A stretch of DNA of 64,000 nucleotides from Asterella californica (GCA_036924285.1 JAYKYS010000004.1:19872001-19936000); one strand, 5' to 3'; positions 1 through 13,330 are shown, counted from the stretch's first letter. A program made the numbers and translations. The notes: generated by a model from the letters alone, not told the origin.

Positions 1-1080
1 ATTCGGAAAGAACGAAGAAAGAACAGACACGTATTCAGGATGAAACGGATATTAGCGCATGTCGAAGTTAGAATCTCTGATAAATATTTTTTGTCCCCGA
101 GAGAATATTTTTCTTTTTTCTTTTCTTTTGTTGTTTGTTTTTTTTAAGAGGACGATGGGACGTCCAAACTTTTTATTAAATAGAAAAAAGAATGACACTG
201 AGAGGCAGTGCCTAGATAGAAACGTCATGAGCTAGTCCGTCCACCTAGGATATATTAGTATGGCAAGGGAGGCTAAAAAAATTTGCGTTTAAAACAAAGG
301 ATTACTGGAGGTCACACTAAAACACACGAGGGCTACAGCCGATTATGATCGAATGATAACTCGAGCATATAATGATTAAAGAGAGACAAGAAGGATCGCA
401 GACTCTCAGCAGCAACAAAATTCAAAATAAGGAGATCTAATTGCAATCAAATGCTAGTATGATAGCTTATGGAGAGTGGGTTGGAGCCAGGTGAGAGCAT
501 ACATAGACCAGCGTTTGCTTGCAACCGGAGTTGTCGATGTAAGTTGAAGAAGATGATGGCAAAGTGCTAGATTGGAAATAATGAGAAAGGAGGTTGGTTA
601 GCTTGAAAAAGTCAAGTGCAATGAACTTTCCAAACTTGTCTCCGGTAGAGCCTTAGAACACATCAAAAATACGACTAGGAGAAATACTTCATTTCCCTAG
701 ATAAATTGACTCTAAAGTGAGGATTGAGGTCACCAGGAGAAACACAACAGGGATATTTTTTATCTAAGGATTTTTATTTATTTATGTAATCCTTATATCG
801 GTTAAATTTCCCTTATTCATTTATCTCAATCCTCATATAGGAAATACTCTATGCATGTGTGGAAAACTAATCTAGGTAAAAACATGTATAGGTTAAATAG
901 TATTAAAAATATTTGTACTGTTCTTGAAGTACTTATCTAGGAATTTAATAGAGTAACTATGTCAAAAATAAATCTGGATAATTTCAAGAAAAATATTATA
1001 TTATAGGTAAAATATGTGTGGTATATTGACAAATGATATCTCATAATAGCAATATTCATACCACTATACATGTTATATAT
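1..1080. other. AT-rich non-coding stretch
   Basis: No reading frame with recognisable content, no RNA gene and no clear repeat structure was seen. Composition is AT-rich, with poly-T around 105-146. It reads as intergenic or decayed transposon DNA. Confidence 0.5.
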
Positions 1081-1162
1081 CCCTAGATCCAATAGTGGTA
1101 ACATTCTGGGGTCAAAAACTGATCATGGAAAATCAAATTGTAATTATAATTTGTATAGCAAT

Positions 1163-1279
1163 GTACATACTCGAGGAAGAACGAACCAACCATATGGATC
1201 TGTACATACTCGACGAGGAACGAATCAACCATCTGGATCTGTACATACTCGACGAGGAACGCACCAATCATCTGGATCT
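1163..1279. repeat. 39-bp tandem repeat, three units
   Basis: Three consecutive 39-bp units begin at 1163, 1202 and 1241, each starting GTACATACTCGA and ending near GGATCT. Because 39 is a multiple of three, frames stay open through it, and each frame gives a 13-residue peptide repeat. Short ORFs across it on both strands are therefore a by-product of the period. No promoter, intron or homologous domain supports a gene. Confidence 0.85.
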
Positions 1280-2175
1280 ACTCTCGCGGTCGAACAGGAT
1301 CAGGTCATTTGTGTCTGTTGTTGAACAAGTGCAACAGCAAAAAACTGCTGCTAGTTATGGTTACTGAGATCCAGTAACCGACCACTACCTCATTCTTTAT
1401 TCTAACTGCTCACTTTGCTGTTTGACTCACAGTTGTGAATTCTGATCTTGCTGTGTCACAGGTTTAATATGGATATATATTTTGCATAATTATGTTATTA
1501 CATTTTATGTCCGTTAAAGCTTGGATTTACTAGAAAACTATCATAGTTGTATCACGTTTAGATTGTTATTATTTACTATTTTTATAGCATAAATAAAATA
1601 AATATAAACTTTATTTCATAAAATTTTGAATAAAACTTTATAATATATATGACTAAATATAAACTTTATTTGATAAATTGAGTCAGATTTTATATTTATA
1701 AATGACTAAATGATATCACATAATTATACAAAAGAAAAAAACAACTAAAAATTATATTTATGACAAAATATTATTTCATAGTCAAATATGATCACATTTT
1801 CTTCTAGTCATATACGCCACGTCTGTTACTATAAGGTATTCAAAACTGCTAAGTTATGTACCGCCAATAGAAGTTGTCTATTTGATGCATGTTGGTTTTT
1901 CAACATGCATCAAATTCCACTTACATTCCAGATTCCACTTACATTACGGAACTGAAAAGGCGGGCATAGATATGAAACAATATTTATCATCTTGAACGTG
2001 TCAATCCAAAGAACTTTCTGTGTCTCGAATGTCATGTTCTTTTATATGTCCGGACTGCAGTTCAAGCACAGTCGGGAGAACTGACTAAAGCATGACCTTC
2101 GTGAACCTTCGTGTCTTTCGTGAATCCATTGTGATAACAACTAGAGCGAATAGCATCATCGCGATGGTTACAGTT
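1280..2175. other. AT-rich non-coding stretch
   Basis: Very AT-rich between about 1500 and 1800, with many ATATAA and TTTATA words. No gene recognised. A short inverted sequence occurs near 1884-1915 (GATGCATGTTG, then CAACATGCATC), which could fold as a small hairpin. Nothing else is supported. Confidence 0.45.
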
Positions 2176-2472
2176 CTTGAGAGGACCAGCGCCGAGAGAA
2201 ACCGGCATTGCAGTGCCGGGCCACGGCCATCGTTGCAGATCCTTACGTTTTAGCATTAATTTGAATTAGAGATCTGCGAAGTACTCGTAGGTCGCAACTC
2301 TTTTCAATGAGAATTTGAGCATATGCGATAAACTATAGAGAGTTTGACATCCGACGAAGAGTAAGAGTGTTTCTTGGGAGGGCCAGCGCCGAGAGAAATC
2401 AGCATTACAGAGCCGGGCTACGAGCGTTTGATCGTTGCAGACCTCTACATTTTAGCACTAATTTGAATCACT
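2176..2472. repeat. Direct repeat pair of about 90 bp
   Basis: A segment beginning GGACCAGCGCCGAGAG near 2178 and ending at the TTAGCATTAATTTGAATT block near 2263 recurs from about 2378 to 2472 with scattered substitutions and small indels. The intervening bases are unrelated. The copies are diverged, so this is an old local duplication. Function unknown. Confidence 0.7.
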
Positions 2473-3082
2473 AATCTACTTATGCACCTTCGCAACCACC
2501 TCCATCTACGTATATACAGTGCACCTACAAGTTTCGCAACCACCTCCATCCGATCCACCAGGTGCTTATACAAGTTCAGCTATCACTCCTCAGCCTCCAC
2601 CTCCGATGGATTGCGATTACACCATAGATGATTAGTTGATGTGGAAAGTTCAGCTCTCCTCGGACAGTGTCTGCAACCTGTGAGAACCTCCTGTGCTTTT
2701 TTGAGCTCTAGTAGAAAATTTCCATCCAGAGTCCTTGAAAATATATCAAGAATCACCTCAAAGACAGCGAAGAAGAAAGACGATCGATTAGTAAGGTGCG
2801 CGTGGCGTGGTGAACCAGTGTCTGAATCAGACGACAATATTAACAATCTGCAGACATTGCATCCAGCTTTGGGTCACAAATTGTCTGTTGGATCTGCCGT
2901 GGAGTGTAAGTTATCTGATTTCGAGCTTTGCTCGCATATGGGCGTCAGTTTTGCTGGAAAGGTAGATTACATATTCTTCATCTTCGTATCTGTTTTAGAT
3001 TAGTCTCTTGCCTGCAATCTCCTTGCAGCTGAGTGATTGTCTAAACGTTTTTTGGGTCCATATTTTGTTTATGAGGTTGCAT
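2473..3082. other. Unassigned stretch with one open frame
   Basis: A frame from about 2641 to 3003 (plus, 120 codons) is open, but it begins with GTG and has no domain I recognise. It could be an exon of a decayed gene or chance. A short phrase, CGCAACCACCTCCATC, occurs twice near 2486-2505 and 2535-2551. No other support for coding. Confidence 0.3.
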
Positions 3083-3960
3083 CTTAGAGAACTTTCAACC
3101 TTCCCATCACTCCCAGTACCTGAGCAACTGAACCGTTCCGGCTGCAATGGTTATAAAGTCGGAGGCGGATAGAGTGTGCTTTCACATAACTTGATCCTTT
3201 TGATGCCTAAGTCTCTTCTACTTGCATTCATATTCACGATGATCGATCAGGTTCATGCATTCCGTTCTTGTCCTTGACGTGGTTAATCGCGCTCCAAACT
3301 TGCTCTTCTACTTGTGCTTGCAGTTGCTGTCTGTTAATTAGTTGACTTCTTGTTTATGTCAGTGCACTGAGAAAACGTTGGCTACTTGTTTCTGACAAAT
3401 TAACAGTTTTAAGTTTTTGTTGTGCCGAGGCTGAAGACTTCAGGATCAAAGTCAATGTTTTTGGTCTTTGCTGTCATGTAGGGTGACGAAGTTCTATTCG
3501 AGGGGGTGGTTACAAACCCAGAAAGGTAGACTTTTACTCCTCACTCCTCCAGTGGCTTCCCAGTGGACTTTTACTCCTCACTCATCCAATGGCTTCCCAG
3601 CAAACTTTAACTCCTCAGTTCTCCAGTGGCTTCCCTTGCGAAAGGTTTCTATATTAGAGAACTTTCAACCTTCCCATCACTCCCGGTATATGAACAACTG
3701 AACCGTTCCAGCTGCAGTGGTTATAAAGTCGGAGGCCGATAGAGTATGCTTTCAAATAACTTGACCGTTTTGATGTTCTAAGCCTCTTCTATTTGCATTC
3801 ATATTCACATTTGTAGTCTCAGCTGTCTTGTAGAGTGACGAGGTTCTATTCGAGGGGTGGTTAGAAACCCAGAAAGGTAAACTTTTACTCCTCACTCCTC
3901 CAATGGTTTCCCAGCAAACTTCTAGTCCTCACTCTTCCAGTGGCTTCTCATTGCTTCAGA
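3083..3960. repeat. Interleaved direct repeats
   Basis: Two repeat families are interleaved. One of about 155 bp (starting TTAGAGAACTTTCAACC) lies at about 3083-3238 and again at about 3652-3808. A second (starting GGGTGACGAAGTTCTATTCG or a close variant) lies at about 3480-3560 and 3835-3915. Within the second, a short unit ending CCAGTGGCTTCCC or a variant is iterated several times in tandem. The copies differ by point changes. This looks like repeated segmental duplication, possibly transposon flank. Confidence 0.75.
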
Positions 3961-4540
3961 GTCTTGCGTCTCATTTATTGATCGTGACTACTGCACCACT
4001 ACGAGAAGTATGTGAATGTAAATATCTCTGCAGTCGTCTAGAAGCTGGATACGATATGATAAGTGTTAGAACTAGAAATATTCATGCTAAGTATGGTCGT
4101 GAAGGAGTACTGATGTACTGATGTCATTGCGTGAGTTTGAGAAACGAATGTGGTAGTCCATAGTTAACGAGCACATGGTTTCGAGAACTCGAGTAAATTC
4201 TCATACCTTGTATTTTGTGGTTGCACTTGACAGCATTCTATTCATTTTTGCATTCGTATATTGTTTAAGTTAAATCAGAATATGTGATGTTTGTGTGTAA
4301 ATGTTATCATTTACTTATCAATTAGTATCGTGAATGTTTGCATCACAGGTCAGAAATGAAAGCGCAATTTCAAGGGTTAACAGATGGCGGATTGACAAGT
4401 CGCTAAATGCGGTTGCTTCTCAGAGCACAGAAGAGGTCGATCTAGACGAACTATGGACAACTCGAAACAGAGACAAGACCTATCTTTCAATCTCTTGAGA
4501 CCGAGAACAAATCTGACCTCTATTCTCCACAAGCTGAGAC
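3961..4540. other. Leader or 5' flank of TNP2-like copy 1
   Basis: No confident gene. The zinc-finger N-terminus seen in the second transposase copy (minus strand, near 11943) was not recognised here, so copy 1 either lost its N-terminus or it is too diverged to see. A possible splice acceptor (CACAG) lies near 4349. Confidence 0.35.
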
Positions 4541-4544
4541 GACT

Positions 4545-7500
4545 GTGAATCTATCATGCTTATCTGTAAGTGAAGCCATTTATAGACAACTACGGAAATT
4601 GCAGACAAAACTAGATCAAGGGAAAGTATCTATTGACATGCAAGATGAGATCTTGAAAGCGTTGTTTGACACCACGATTGTGGATGGAGAGTCAGAAACA
4701 CACTCAAACATGAGAGTATGTAGATTGGGGACCTTACTGCGTACAGCCGGACGTGAGTGGGACGGAGGTCCATTAAGATATTCTTCTTTGTCTTCTTTCA
4801 GAGGTTTAGTTCGTACATATGAGAGTTTGGGAATGACAAGACCAGAGAAATGGAGACTGTGTTACGGTTCAACAAGTCATTTTCATGACTGTCGTGTGTA
4901 CAAAAACCTACGGCGACAATGAGAGATGTCAAGTTTGTGATTGTACCAACACAGACCGAGATATGATTAACTTTGAATATGTACCTTTGAGCGGAATGAT
5001 ACAACAGATTTGTAGCTCCAATAGCTATTGTCACGTCATGTTGGAGATGTGGAGAGACAAAGAAAGATGGTTCCACAAAGATCATGATTATCAACCTGAA
5101 CCCATCAAGCAATGGTGGGATGGAAGCAAAGCTCGAGACTATTCGTGGTTCTGGGATCCTTCTATAAGCTACCTGTGTTATGTCACACTTGTTGGCATAG
5201 TTACCCTACCTTTCCAGTTAAGGACGAAGAACTTGAGAAACTTTCTCATTTTAATTCTGTTACAAAAGAGTACAGTTTGTATGTCCGCATTGCGCTCATC
5301 ACATTCAGTCAAAACAAAGATTCGGTAATGTAAGTATACACTATTCTGTCTTTTAAAATTCACTTGAATCTTTATTTATTTTGAATCTATTCTTCTGTTT
5401 AATTTCTGGACCAATATCATTAACAGATGGATCCTCAGTATCTGAGAGACTCACTCATATACAATATACTAATGCTTGCCTTTTGTTTCTTTGTATGCAA
5501 GGTGATCCTCGTAATTTGACATTGTTGGCTTATTGGGATGGATTCCAGTCAGCAAGCACAACATACAGAAACACTTGGACCGTGGAGGTTAAAATACTCA
5601 ATCAAGGGACATATACCGAGTTACCCAAAATGATAACTTTGTTCATTCCTGCATCTCAAATAGATGGTCCAAAAAACTTTGTTCATCTTTCGTCGTTTCT
5701 AGAACCGCTGATAAGAGAGTTACAAACTTTATTTGTAGATGGGTTAGAAGTTGAGTACATGTATCCTTTGTCTGAGCTTTCATGTGATACAGAATTATCT
5801 CATAAGTTTACGATCAGAGCAATGCTAATGTTGTTCACAGGAGACCATCCAGCACAATGTAAAGTGGGAGGATTTACTCACAGTGGTAAGTCTGGTTGTA
5901 GACGATGTCATACAGCGTCAAGATGGAAACGATATGATTCACTACCGGGAGGTAACGTGGGTGGCAATAACAAATATTTTGATAACAGGAAACAAGTTCG
6001 ATATCCTCCTCCCGTACGTTCCATTATTAAAAGTAGAGAAGGCGTACAACTGTTATTACAAGCACAGACTGTTGTTCAACGTCAAAAAGTTGCTTCTGAC
6101 TATGGAGTTACTGGTGAGAGTAAACTTTGGCGGCTGTATGATCTGTACAGATTTGATCTACTCAGAGATCTTGTGTTTGATAGCATGCATTGTTTCTCTT
6201 TGTGTATCTTTAAGAAATATGTAGAAATGTTGAAAAGCTCTTTAGAGGTTGACCCTCAGAAACGAGATACATGCACTCTTGCCATCTTAGAAGTCACTTC
6301 TAAGAAACCAAAAGGTTTAGATGGAAGATGGCCAAAGGACTTCTTTAATCGTTTAGGGTATTTTAAAGCAGAAGAGTATACTAAGTTTGTGTTGTTCTGT
6401 TTACCTCATGTTCTCCATCAGCTACACTTAGATCAGAATACAGATCTTGGAAGTATTGGAGTAATAATTATAGAGATTGCAAGACTCTTTTGTCTGCGGT
6501 TGAGATCACAAGGATGGACAACAGAAACACTGAAAATGGCTAGGAGTTTATTTGCTTCATGGAGAGTAAGAACTGAAATGACATGGGGAAATTCAAGCTC
6601 AATTCTCGGTCATGTGACAGGTACTGAAATAGAATATATTCTTCTTTGTCTGATATGTATGATTGGTTAGCATTCGGTGTGTTCGCTTCAATGATTCATT
6701 AAGACACGTCAGCTTTTTCTTCTGAACTTGTCTGTTCTGTGATATCTATGTTAGGTAATTGAGAGCTAATCGATGACATTGTAAGACATGACCTGCATTA
6801 TGTTTTTTGGTGCTACGAGTTCGAGAGGTCAGTATCAAGTTATAATCGGACTAAAACTAACAAGAAAGATATGGAGATGACTTTTACTACCCATTTCATT
6901 CGTTTGTTTTTCAATACAGTACGGCAGCAGTTATGGTTAGACGAAGAAGGTTCTTCCTCTGATGATAGGATTGTCCGTTTGATCCATAAGTATCTCAGAG
7001 TACCAATGTGCAAAGGAAAAATAGACGTACTATGTTCAGATGTATGTTTAGACTGGCACTATACTACAGTGATTATCGTACCTTCACAGACAGTAGCTCT
7101 TACTTTATGGAAAGCTGTCAGAAGAAACTATGCACCAAGCATATGTGTTCCATACTTGTGCAGAAAGGTGTAGGGATAGGAGGATCTCGAATGAAAAAGA
7201 AAAAAATGTCTCGAGGTTTAAAGATCTATCTACGTAAGTATTGGTCAGAAAAATATGTACTAACAGACTTTAATTCTTGTGTGTTCAAAGATGAGATCCG
7301 ACTACTGAAAGCTGTACTTGTCAATGGAGAAGTTTTCAGATCTAACGATTATACAATTGTACTTGAGGACGATGCAAAGTCTTTGGACACAGAATGGAAC
7401 TGGAAAGCTCGTATCGAATCAGTTTTCTTCCATGAATTCCATGAAAATACTGAAATATTCGTTGAGTTTAAATGGTATATAATGTAATTATTAATGGTGC

Positions 7501-7750
7501 TATTTTTACTGATCCTATATCTCAGATGCAACTGCTGTATCCTCGTGAACGAAGTCATGCAAATGACAATTACAGACCGGCATCTCAACTAGGATACAAG
7601 TTTTTTCCCATACTGCGGCAGAATCATGACAAGGTGTGGACTGGTGTTTGTTGGAGTGATGCTATGAGTGTTGCATATACAGTATTATCTATGAAAAGAA
7701 AAAGTGAGATGATCAAAGTCTACTCGCTGCACATCCAAATTCTCAGATGA
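4545..7750 (+). pseudogene. CACTA (TNP2-like) transposase, copy 1, broken
   Basis: DNA transposase of the TNP2/CACTA (CMC) type, which cuts and pastes its element in the nucleus. The core lies in an open frame at 5381-6670. It shows WDGF (Asp codon 5537-5539), then CRRCHT, then FDSMHC (Asp codon 6179-6181), then a YFKAEEYTKF helix and a SWRVRTEM block. The DGF and DxMH Asp residues match the catalytic acids expected of the family (established family knowledge, my assignment). Upstream coding lies at 4545-5333 with a frame change near 5160. Introns are likely around 5333-5510 (GTAAGT donor, GCAAG acceptor) and 6620-6755. Downstream pieces (6760-7487, 7500-7750) carry a DDIVRH-FWCYEFER block and a BAH-like module at about 7225-7490. 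The frame change and fragmented tail make it a probable pseudogene. It lies tail to tail with copy 2. Confidence 0.75.
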
Positions 7751-8100
7751 GAGAGCAGCATAAGCAGATTGTGCACCCATTGCAAATGCAAGGTAGAAAG
7801 AAAACATCCATTTACAATACGATACAACTAAATAAACAGTAAAAAACATGCGTACCATGACTCACACGAGTACTTGTCTCATCTTCTTGTTTCTACCACC
7901 CAAGTTCGCCACTGTTCCACATACTCTCGTATAAATTGTTATAACATTCCGTCATACCTTGCAAGACATATGTCACTTTCTCTGTCTAGAAAACAATCTT
8001 TTAAGAACAGTTTTCCATGTTCTTGGTTTCCATACACTTCCAAATTTCAGATAGTTAGTAACAATGAATTTAGATGGATGCACAATCATCAAAATAACAT
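7751..8100. other. Junction between two convergent transposase copies
   Basis: This stretch lies between the 3' ends of TNP2-like copies 1 and 2. I looked for CACTA-type termini and did not find a convincing inverted pair. Nothing else is recognised. The junction could be an internal break, with the two copies fused by a nested insertion or deletion. Confidence 0.35.
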
Positions 8101-11100
8101 TCCAATGACATCTTGTGATATTACTAGAACTAGTGAAATATTCACAAGTTTCTCAAGACATGATAAAGCTTGCAACCAACTCAATTCCACCCAATTATCA
8201 TCAAGAGAAACTTCACTGTCAGGATCACTTTCTGGTAGCTGTTCCACTCTCCTTACAGTAGCAATACTAAGTCCTAATCCTGGTTGCCAGTTAACAGCTT
8301 TAGCGATTACTATATCATTCTCTGAAGGTCATGGAGGAGCACAACCTGGCATCCCTGGAATAAAAAGATTAGTTTTCGATTACAATCATCATATTCAAAA
8401 GCAACGATCAAACTTCCATGTCCATGAGTATATGTAGTAGACTGAGAATAAAATTTATGTAATATTCTATCAACTGAATGCACATTATCGCCGTAATGTG
8501 TTTTAGACTTTTTCAACAGATAGTTCATACCTGAAAGTTTACATGCTTCTAACTTACCAGCCGTATGGATCTGATCATACCACTTTACCGAGAAGAAAAT
8601 CTGATAGTGCTGGTCAAACTCAAGAATGAAAAGATGAATAATCTTACCCTTCCAACTCCATGTGGTATTGTCATCTCCATCTGGCTGCACCACAACTCTA
8701 TCACCAGGTTTAAACAAGTTTCCACGGAGAATGACAGATCTTAACATTTTTTTTTGGGTCTGAATTTATGTCTGGTCTCTTCTGTTAAAAGATTATTTTC
8801 TCTCCAAAATTTGAAAAGAAATATTTTGTAACCATCATCCTTCTCTATATTTTACTTCTTTACTATGTAGAGCACCTACACATATACCTTTCAACGTAGC
8901 TTTAATACAAGGTAGCTCCAAGGATGGGTGCAAATACTGTAAATCTTTTCATATATTTGTGGCAGAACTCACGTTAGACACTAAACATACGTGCTGAGCA
9001 ATTAATTCCAAACACTCACATCAGAATGTATCATCTGAGGTACACAAACGAGGATATATACTTTTTCTTAAAATATCTAGAATCCTTAACTCTCTGTTCT
9101 TGTCATCTCTATCTTGTTTCACTGTTCTGAAGTTAATAGAAAAGATTTGTCGGCAAAAATATGATGTTAAAGAAATCTCTGCTTGTTTCATATTGGTAGG
9201 TACGGCATTATACTTGCTCACTTCTCTCTCAAAAGAATAACACCAATAACTATCATGATGACCATGACGAATGATATCATCTAGCAATTCTCAATTTCCT
9301 GCATGTAAAGAGAACAAAAAGAGTAAATCCAAACGGATATTTTTCATCTAACTCATGAGGGGAAATCATTATCTTTATACCAGTATGTTTTAATTCAAAG
9401 GAATTATGCAGGATATACCTCATGAAAAAATCTCTTACCTAAAGAATGTTCCAAAATAGATGAACTGGAATCACATTTTTCTTCCAATAAGATCCGTCAC
9501 GCCATCCTGGCATCATCCATCATTTGTACTGTCCATCCTTTTCTCCGGGACACTCCAAAAAACAAATGAGTAATCTGCACTAACAGGGCACCAAGTCTTC
9601 TCATAGTATTATTAAAGTCAAACCCCAAGGCTTCTAAGACTGGAAGAATACAATACATCACAAATAGTTGATGTTCTTCTACTTTATAGTAAGAAAGCTT
9701 TAGTTTGGTCAAACCTTGTCTATCTAGAACAGAACTTCGAGTTGGTAGTCTAGGTCATCGAGAGCCGAGTCTAGAAGGTCATTTTTTAGTCAAAACCTTC
9801 AACACAGATTCCAGTATTCTTTTACCTTCTAAATCTAAATTCTCAACTAGTGAATCATTATATTTTTTTAACACACACAGAACCAAAGAATGCATAGGAT
9901 CAAATATTAAATCCTTTGACAAGTCAAAACCATACAATTCATATAACCTCCACATCAAAGAAATCCAAGATATTCCACCTTCTCTCCGAAGATCATCTTT
10001 TTCGTGTGGAGTTGTAGCTTCTTGTAATTGTAAACGTATCGAATATATCTGTTCTATGTTTCTCTGTACAAAAAGATACCTACTATGATATCTGTTTTGG
10101 GAATATATAACTTTATCATTTATGTTTTTCTCTGACCAAACCTTATCTCGTCTACACCCTGCATAACCACCTGGAACAATCCGTTTACTTTACATTGTCG
10201 GGATGATCTCCAGACCACAACATCAGGATCATGCGGATAGTAATATTTTGATCAGGATCTCTCAAGTTATCTAAGTACGATCTCTAGTCTTGAAATAAGG
10301 TACAAAGAACCTTGAAACAAAAGACTCAACAAGATCATCGTACAAAGGTTTTAGAAAACTTTCTAGAACATGTTCAGACAACTGATTAGAATGTCGTAAC
10401 GATTTCAAAACAAGAGATAACGGAATGAAAAGTACAGGAATTGGTTTGCCAATCAATGAATCTGAAAAATGTTGTCTTGCCTGCATTCATAATTACGATT
10501 TCCACTGTCCAGCAATCTTTCTGGACTGTAGTGGCAGCTTGAAACCCATCCCAATGAGCCATCAAAGCTACATTCAAAGGTTCACCCTACAGCAACATAA
10601 AATCATGAAATTAGTGCCAACTTGACGAATCATTCATAAACTAAAATCTTAAAGATAATTTTCAGAAAAAGAATAAGATGATCATTAATTATGTTGCTTC
10701 TGCCGCTGTTGACATATCTTGGTCGAACATGCAGTACAAGGAAAACTGTAAACAAGTACAGAATGACTCACTTTCATGTTAAAACTATCAGACAGTTCTG
10801 CACATTTTGTAGGCCAAGCTTGGTAGACTTTGTTACAAGTCTTATTCGGACATATCACCGGAAGTTCCCAGTCTTTTTGAGGATCTCAAAAATCTCGATA
10901 ACTTTTAAACTTTGTCCCGTGCCAGAACTCAGTAATGAACGGAGGCGCTTCATCTACTGGTACATCCTTCCACTCATTCTTATGTTTGTACAACAGAAGC
11001 ATATCGTGCATGAAAGTTCTACTCTCATACAAACATTGTAGTAAGGTATATAATCAAAATATAACATCTTGTCCTTTCTTTTCTCACAGTAAAAACATTT

Positions 11101-11943
11101 GTTACTCAATTCACTAGCCGACAGAACGCAAGGTTGATGTGACTCATCTTCTTTCCCGTTACACCAATAAGACCGTCTGCTCAGCACCGTACCTTGTACT
11201 TTGTATGCATCCATCAATGATGCATAAGAAGACGGTAAAGACAGATCAGGTTTATCAGTTCCAAGGACTGAAAACATATGAGCCATAGCCATAGAATCAT
11301 ACTGCTTCGACGTTGTTAAAGAAGAATTCTTCTGAAATTTGGAAAACCAAAACTTCAACAACTCGTCTTGTAAAGCCTTACTACATCTATGTTTGTCTAA
11401 AAGAGAAAACATCTCTACGGTCTTTTCCCACACAACTTGATCTACCAGCAAAGAAGACTCGGAGGAAGAATTCTCAAGTAACAAAGGATTAACGTTATCA
11501 CTGATTACACCCAAAGCATCTGAAGATCTTTCGGGCTGATCTATTGACAAATATTTGTTTGAAATCATATCTAAGTCGCTAGTATTCTGCGGTACAAGTA
11601 CAGGAGCATCTGTGTTTCTGTCTAAACAAATTCTTTCTAACATATTAGTTTTCAGAAATGTCAACTTTATGTGTCTTTGCTCAGTACTTTGACTTACCAT
11701 CCTTACGTGTGTTTTACATCTTGGACATGGACATGAAACAAGTTCAGGCGATCTATTCTGAACCTCCGGTGCTGCAAAAGGAAGTGATCTGTAAAATACT
11801 AACCTTATCTTATCCTTTTGAAAGTGTACTCTCGCTGTACTTTCAGCGATCATAGCAAACCCTTCCGGAAGTTTACTGCACTTATAAGAACATTTACAAG
11901 CAACTCTTCTGGGCTGTTTGCCACCTCCTCCGTGTAGCTCCAT
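8100..11943 (-). pseudogene. CACTA (TNP2-like) transposase, copy 2, frameshifted
   Basis: Second TNP2-like transposase, relative of copy 1, read right to left. The ATG at 11943 opens a 329-residue frame with a Cys-rich N-terminus (CKCSYKCSK, then CPCPRCKTH at about residue 70). The next piece continues in another frame near 10750-10990 with a CPNKTC motif and a GTGAGT donor. Core pieces follow at 10577-10386 (HWDGFQAATT) and 10486-10271, then 9712-9497 (YKVEEHQLF) and 9287-9021 (DDIIRHGHHD, YWCYSFER). The C-terminal BAH-like module is at 8747-8460, and a last conserved block (PGMPGC, NWQPG) runs to about 8150. At least three frame changes separate these blocks beyond what introns explain, so it is a pseudogene. 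Confidence 0.75.
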
Positions 11944-13330
11944 GGCAAATGTAGAACTAAGAAGTGGTTAATTCTCAGTCTAGATAAACAAACAACACAC
12001 TTTCTGAGAACAAGAGAAACACACAAGCAAGAAAAATAGAAAGACAAGAACAACAAAAGAAATGCTCTAATTCAAGCCCTTCGAAAGGAACTTCCCACCT
12101 GTCCTCTAACTGTAAAGCTCATGTTCTACTGTTGATCCAGAAGAAAGAAACAGAAATGATATGGTAGGCGCCATAGCATGATTTCCATCTAATATCTAGT
12201 GGACGTACATAGAAAACTTGGACGCTGCTGAATCAACTTTAACAATCTCGAACTTGAAGCTATAAACAATGGAACAAGATTTCATTCAAAATATACCGGT
12301 AGATGCTCGAGCGACTGACAATTACCGTCAGCCAATCCACAAGTGCATATCAAGGCACGCGAAAGAAGTGTTTATATCAAGAGCTTTTTCTGCCACCGAA
12401 TCATTACCTATTTCTCTCAGTCTGGGAGACAATAAGGAGGTATGAGTCGACAGATTCACTGGTCAGTCAGTCAGTCGGACCTGGACGAGCTACGGAACCC
12501 CGTCGCAATGGAAAGCCAGTTTTCAGAGAAAACTAACCCGCCCACGTGGTTCAGAACGACACGGAGTACGTGAGGAAGTACAATCTATCTTATGACAGGA
12601 TGAAGGCGCTGCCTGACTCAGATCCCAGAAGATTCCTCAATCAGCAGAGAGTCCACTGCTCCTTCTGTAACGGCACTGTGGTGTTTACTCTATTTCCTAC
12701 GACCAAGGATGAGACACACATTTGTGCACTCTCAGCCTGAGCTAATACAAAAACTGAAGACTCAAGTACCTTTAGGGTCAATCAAGTAACCTCAAAAGAA
12801 GCTATCAAGAAACAACCAAATGCATCCAAATGTGTCCTTTTTCTGGAACCGATGTATGTAGGAATCTCATCTCTCTCGTTTGAGATTGGCTGTCCAGGTT
12901 TAGGATCGCTCACTAGGGAATAGTGTAGAAAAAAATCTCAACTCTCTTGTTTAGAGAAAAACCTATCCTGTCAATTTGACTCACTGGGAATGTACGATAG
13001 AACAGGAAGAGAACTCAAGACGGTAATCTCTGCGCGGAAACCGTTGTGACAACATAGAATGTAGATTGCATGTAGACCATTCTTGTCCTGATCTATAGCT
13101 CACATATCGAAACAAGAAAGTGAGAAACGAGTTGCAAATGTCCGCAGGATCTCAACACAGAATGTGTACGATGACTACATATGTTTGTCTGACGTGGATT
13201 TCACCAGGCTAGTTGTGATCCTGATGTAGCTTCATCTCTAGATAAATCTAAATCGTCACATAGAAACTGCCTTCCATTGATTTTTAGCTCATGGGTTTGT
13301 TGTGATAGTTAGAAACCATAAGATATACAA
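11944..13330. other. Flank of TNP2-like copy 2, short unassigned ORFs
   Basis: Two adjoining plus-strand frames (12303-12536 and 12546-12740) have no recognised fold. The second carries HCSFC and a later HIC, which could be a zinc-binding remnant, but the spacing fits no family I can name. The rest is non-coding. Confidence 0.3.

Noticed and set aside
1070..1367. ORFs with 13-residue repeats
   Set aside because: Caused by a 39-bp tandem repeat being divisible by three; all frames stay open.
7874..8437. 187-codon plus-strand ORF
   Set aside because: Antisense to the conserved C-terminal end of TNP2-like copy 2, which matches copies 1 and 3 on the other strand.
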